DNA of 35,653 bases from a bacterium. GTDB taxonomy: Bacteria; Desulfobacterota_D; UBA1144. The position numbers and the translations under genes were made by a program. The stretch covers positions 1 through 35,653 of the forward strand of contig PAOQ02000003.1 of NCBI GenBank assembly GCA_002708105.2, read 5' to 3'. Shown here piece after piece: positions 33,801-35,653 of the stretch. The stretch's first letter is position 1. Each line of letters begins with the position of its first letter. The notes under the pieces were generated by a model. The model saw nothing but the letters and a program-made list of their open reading frames with translations, had not been told where the DNA came from and searched no databases.

Positions 33801-34300
33801 TAAACAATTTAAATGCAGCTATAAACAAGATAGATGTAGAATCGGAAACTGCTTTTCTGGATACATTTAATAAAATCTCTAATAAGTATGATGAATATAT
33901 AAAAGCCTTATTTGGGGGAGGAGAAGGAAAGCTTGTTTTAACAAATCCAGGTTCATTAAAAGATACAGGAATCGAAGTTATGCTAAAAATTGGGCTTAAA
34001 AAATATAGAACTTTAAAATCATATTCTGGAGGAGAAAGAGCACTGGCTGGTATAGCCCTTTTACTCTCTGCTTATTTTGTTAAACCTGCGCCTTTCTTGC
34101 TCTTAGACGAAGTTGATGCTCCTTTAGATGATAAGAATATTGATAAGTTTGGCCATATGCTCAAAGAAATTTCAAAAAAGTCTCAAGTGGCTATTATTAC
34201 TCATAATAAGAAAACAATGAAGTTTTCGAATAAATTAATCGGAATTACATCTAAATTAGAAGGATTAAGTGAAGTTATCCCTGTAGACTTATCAGAGTAG
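30815..34300 (+). CDS. smc: Chromosome segregation protein SMC
   Basis: Bacterial condensin ATPase that compacts and segregates chromosomes with ScpA and ScpB. The 1161-residue product has the Walker A site GPNGCGKTNLLDAMRW (31-46), a long coiled coil, a hinge at about 490-640 (YGWLPEGIRNFVHQLKGKSV, GYEKAIESALGEKLKWILI, CTGRGTFISLDNRR), a second coiled coil rich in Glu, Lys and Asn, and the C-terminal head. The head carries the signature YSGGERALAGIALLLSA (about 1070) and Walker B FLLLDEVDAPLDD with the D-loop. The length is normal. scpA and scpB are not adjacent. The gene lies between a PpiD-like gene and secA, 22 bases before the latter. Confidence 0.96.
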   Translation: MRIKSLYIKGFKTFYDKSLIKFDKEISTIVGPNGCGKTNLLDAMRWVLGEQNPRLLRLDLMSQVVADGNDNLPKQNFAEVSLLIENDDNDDFIETEIKRKLYRSGESEYFLNGERCRLKDITNIIMSAGAGSRTFTIIPQGQIDTYITSKPEEKKNLIDEAAGLAIYKSKRAETERKILLVEDNLERTRDIQLEIKKQKDSLEEQAKEADRYSQLVDKFKSLEKLFYKSRFRELNLKLSESIQKRNQYNQETSDIEKERDNIKSEIFKNGKKQEDVGKNIENDNALLLNIKEERITSGSQVNVFQKENILLIEELSRAKEAKSELREEVDKLILETQALDKTYETLEKRLLDVNEEVSFSSLDENKTLGITQDEAKARLLDAVERYSSLKTSYSIIENELKDLAVKQRDYEGESYKVEESISAIKKEMEEIKQNSLRLESIRDNCENNKKEEEDKLLNSNGKLREINDKYAKINSDIEATKSRVKVLENIEATYGWLPEGIRNFVHQLKGKSVDGTVSDFIKSKPGYEKAIESALGEKLKWILINDKENTISTIQKFKETCTGRGTFISLDNRRVAGGSLEIDQIRIMDCIECNQENRPFLASILADTYITESILEAIKARDKFPSFNFVTKDGEFFDSNGSISVGSAPDNILQIKDEIKDLNDQKAKFDNEMDLIQIEIKDIEEEIFNINNRIESFNSEIHSCSESYESISKKLNDFNSKLSAETTLMQNVNSQSTDLEASLTSKKNQLEKIYDEINLIIEEKNEFEKKFNLLEKAKDISGSHVVLESKKNEIKNLKVSLNDQNNTRKNIDERINTISIKIEGETSRIISLEDNIESNSLELEKLKKISDDLNIKENNMQSKINDAKDSLLEIKNIITQNSLQKSQKEDDLEMRRQESFELESNVQKVELEIEQLMENINPEFESNDIKNVSKEENEEILILEKNNDLSKSKFNKLQKSIETFGPVNLLAPEEFYKLKERFDFTESQISDLDESLNNLNAAINKIDVESETAFLDTFNKISNKYDEYIKALFGGGEGKLVLTNPGSLKDTGIEVMLKIGLKKYRTLKSYSGGERALAGIALLLSAYFVKPAPFLLLDEVDAPLDDKNIDKFGHMLKEISKKSQVAIITHNKKTMKFSNKLIGITSKLEGLSEVIPVDLSE

Positions 34301-34322
34301 ATTTTTAAGATTTGAATTTGAA

Positions 34323-35653
34323 ATGTTAAATTTAATCAAAAAAATATTTGGCTCAGATAACAAACGTGAGCTTTCTAGGATTCAGAAGATAGTTGATTCC
34401 ATAAATAAATTTGAAGATGAATTGGTTAAAAAGTCTGATCATGAATTAAAGTCAGAGACTGCATCTATTAGAAGTTCAATTAACAATATAGAAGATTTAG
34501 ATAAGCATCTTCCCAGAATTTTAGGAATTGCTAGAGAGGCATCAAACAGAAATCTAGGGTTAAGGCCTTTTGATGTTCAGCTTGTAGGAGCAATCGCTCT
34601 ACATGAAGGTAAAATTTCAGAAATGAAAACAGGAGAAGGTAAAACTTTAGTTGCTTCCCTGGCTGTAGTATTAAATTCACTTTATCGTAGCGTCCATCTT
34701 ATTACTGTTAATGATTATTTAGCAAGAAGAGATGCTCTTTGGATGTCACCTATATATATTTCTCTAGGCTTAAAAGTTGGTGTTTTGAATACAGATTCTT
34801 CATATCTAGTTGAAAAGGGTAGCTCAGGTGAACTCTTGCTAAAGAAGGCAGATCGGAAAGATACTTATTTGGCTGATGTTGTATATGGAACTAACAGTGA
34901 ATTTGGGTTTGATTATTTGAGAGATAATATGAAGTATTCATTAGATGAAGTTGCTCAGTCTGGTCATTACTTTGCTATTGTAGATGAAGTAGATAGTATT
35001 CTTATTGATGAAGCAAGAACGCCTTTGATAATTTCAGGACCTACCGAAAGCTCAGTTATAGATTATGGAAATATAAATAATATTGCAAAAAGTCTTGCCA
35101 AAGAGGATATTACTAAAGATGAAAAGACCAAACAAGTTTTTATCCTTGATTCTGGGATAGAAAAAATAGAAAAAACTTTATCTTTATCAAACCTTTATGA
35201 TCCTAAAAATCTTTCTATTGTTCATTCTGTTACACAAAGTTTAAGAGCTATCCATATGTATGAAAGAGATAAAGATTACGTTGTTCAAGATGAGAAAATT
35301 ATAATAATTGATGAATTCACCGGAAGGTTGATGCCAACAAGAAGATGGGGAGAAGGATTACATCAAGCTGTTGAGGCCAAGGAAAGATTAACGGTAGAAG
35401 AGGAGAATCAAACTCTTGCTTCAATAACTATTCAGAATTATTTCAGGATGTATGAAAAGCTATCTGGAATGACCGGGACAGCTGACACAGAGTCTTTAGA
35501 ATTTAATAATATATATGATTTAAAGGTATTAGTTATTCCAACTAATGTGCCAATGATAAGAGATGATTTGAATGATTTAATTTATAAAACTGAAAGTGAG
35601 AAGTTTAATGCAGTTATTGAGACTATTATCGATTTTAATAATAAAAAAAATCC
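34323..35653 (+). CDS. secA: Preprotein translocase ATPase SecA, 5' part
   Basis: Motor ATPase that drives Sec-dependent export across the inner membrane. From the ATG at 34323 an open frame of 443 codons runs off the window end, about half the usual length. Seen: RPFDVQLVGAIALHEGKISEM with Walker A MKTGEGKTLV (101-110), TVNDYLARRDALWM, YGTNSEFGFDYLRDNM, Walker B AIVDEVDSILIDEARTPLIISG (218-239), FTGRLMPTRRWGEGLHQAVEAKE, and the LSGMTGTADTES segment. Between KVGVLN and the YGTN motif (about 155-187) there is a stretch roughly 15-20 residues longer than in E. coli SecA. Such an insertion is seen in several non-proteobacterial lineages. The protein starts MLNLIKKIFGSDNKRELSR as usual. Confidence 0.96.
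   Translation, partial: MLNLIKKIFGSDNKRELSRIQKIVDSINKFEDELVKKSDHELKSETASIRSSINNIEDLDKHLPRILGIAREASNRNLGLRPFDVQLVGAIALHEGKISEMKTGEGKTLVASLAVVLNSLYRSVHLITVNDYLARRDALWMSPIYISLGLKVGVLNTDSSYLVEKGSSGELLLKKADRKDTYLADVVYGTNSEFGFDYLRDNMKYSLDEVAQSGHYFAIVDEVDSILIDEARTPLIISGPTESSVIDYGNINNIAKSLAKEDITKDEKTKQVFILDSGIEKIEKTLSLSNLYDPKNLSIVHSVTQSLRAIHMYERDKDYVVQDEKIIIIDEFTGRLMPTRRWGEGLHQAVEAKERLTVEEENQTLASITIQNYFRMYEKLSGMTGTADTESLEFNNIYDLKVLVIPTNVPMIRDDLNDLIYKTESEKFNAVIETIIDFNNKKN

Noticed and set aside
1-35653. CRISPR arrays, tRNA/rRNA genes, insertion sequences, prophage or defence genes
   Set aside because: I looked for regularly spaced repeats, cloverleaf-like GC-richer blocks, transposase or integrase motifs and saw none; the window is ordinary core chromosome.

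Overview
This is a compact, strongly AT-rich stretch of bacterial chromosome made almost entirely of core housekeeping genes. I see no rRNA, tRNA, CRISPR array, transposase, phage or plasmid gene, and no gene-free stretch above 100 bases. The Rod cell-wall system, a periplasmic HtrA protease, a PpiD-like chaperone and LPS-independent Sec export point to a Gram-negative-type rod. Short intergenic gaps, overlapping genes (even at convergent 3' ends) and AT-rich codons fit a streamlined, probably aquatic lineage. The K+-dependent-type pyrophosphatase, the extended SecA nucleotide-binding domain, the GYD protein and the prs-rplY-pth-ychF-rpsF-rpsR-rplI order recall Nitrospinota, Dadabacteria or Desulfobacterota-like groups. 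That placement is a guess and should be settled by phylogeny.

Layout. Positions 1-6952 (minus strand): efp, prs, rplY(ctc), pth, hppA, ychF, rpsF, rpsR, rplI (cut by the window edge). This is translation plus PRPP supply, with a membrane pyrophosphatase lodged inside a classic gene order. Positions 7031-7965 (minus): a GYD-domain protein, an unlisted 57-residue membrane protein and a short siroheme-synthase N-domain protein, chained by 8-bp overlaps. Positions 8027-15439 (plus): a secreted four-repeat protein of unknown function, then mreB-mreC-mreD-mrdA-rodA (elongasome) and birA. Positions 15436-15747 (minus): an orphan hypothetical gene. Positions 15801-21194 (plus): rluD, pgeF, an unknown gene, argG, queA, aroC. 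Positions 21200-22339 (minus): a class V aminotransferase. Positions 22404-24770 (plus): prfB with its programmed +1 frameshift, nadK and a possible PD-(D/E)XK-fold protein. Then fmt (minus), htrA/degP (plus), thiO-thiS-thiG (minus), a PpiD-like protein, smc and the start of secA (plus).

I do not see a convincing new multi-gene system. The observations most worth checking are: the EF-P whose modification loop lacks the usual Lys/Arg; the GYD/small-membrane-protein/siroheme mini-operon; the four-repeat secreted protein beside mreB; hairpins that overlap the rpsF ribosome-binding site and the rplI start; promoter spacing that implies leaderless mRNAs for smc and mreB; and a PpiD-like protein with no visible isomerase motif.
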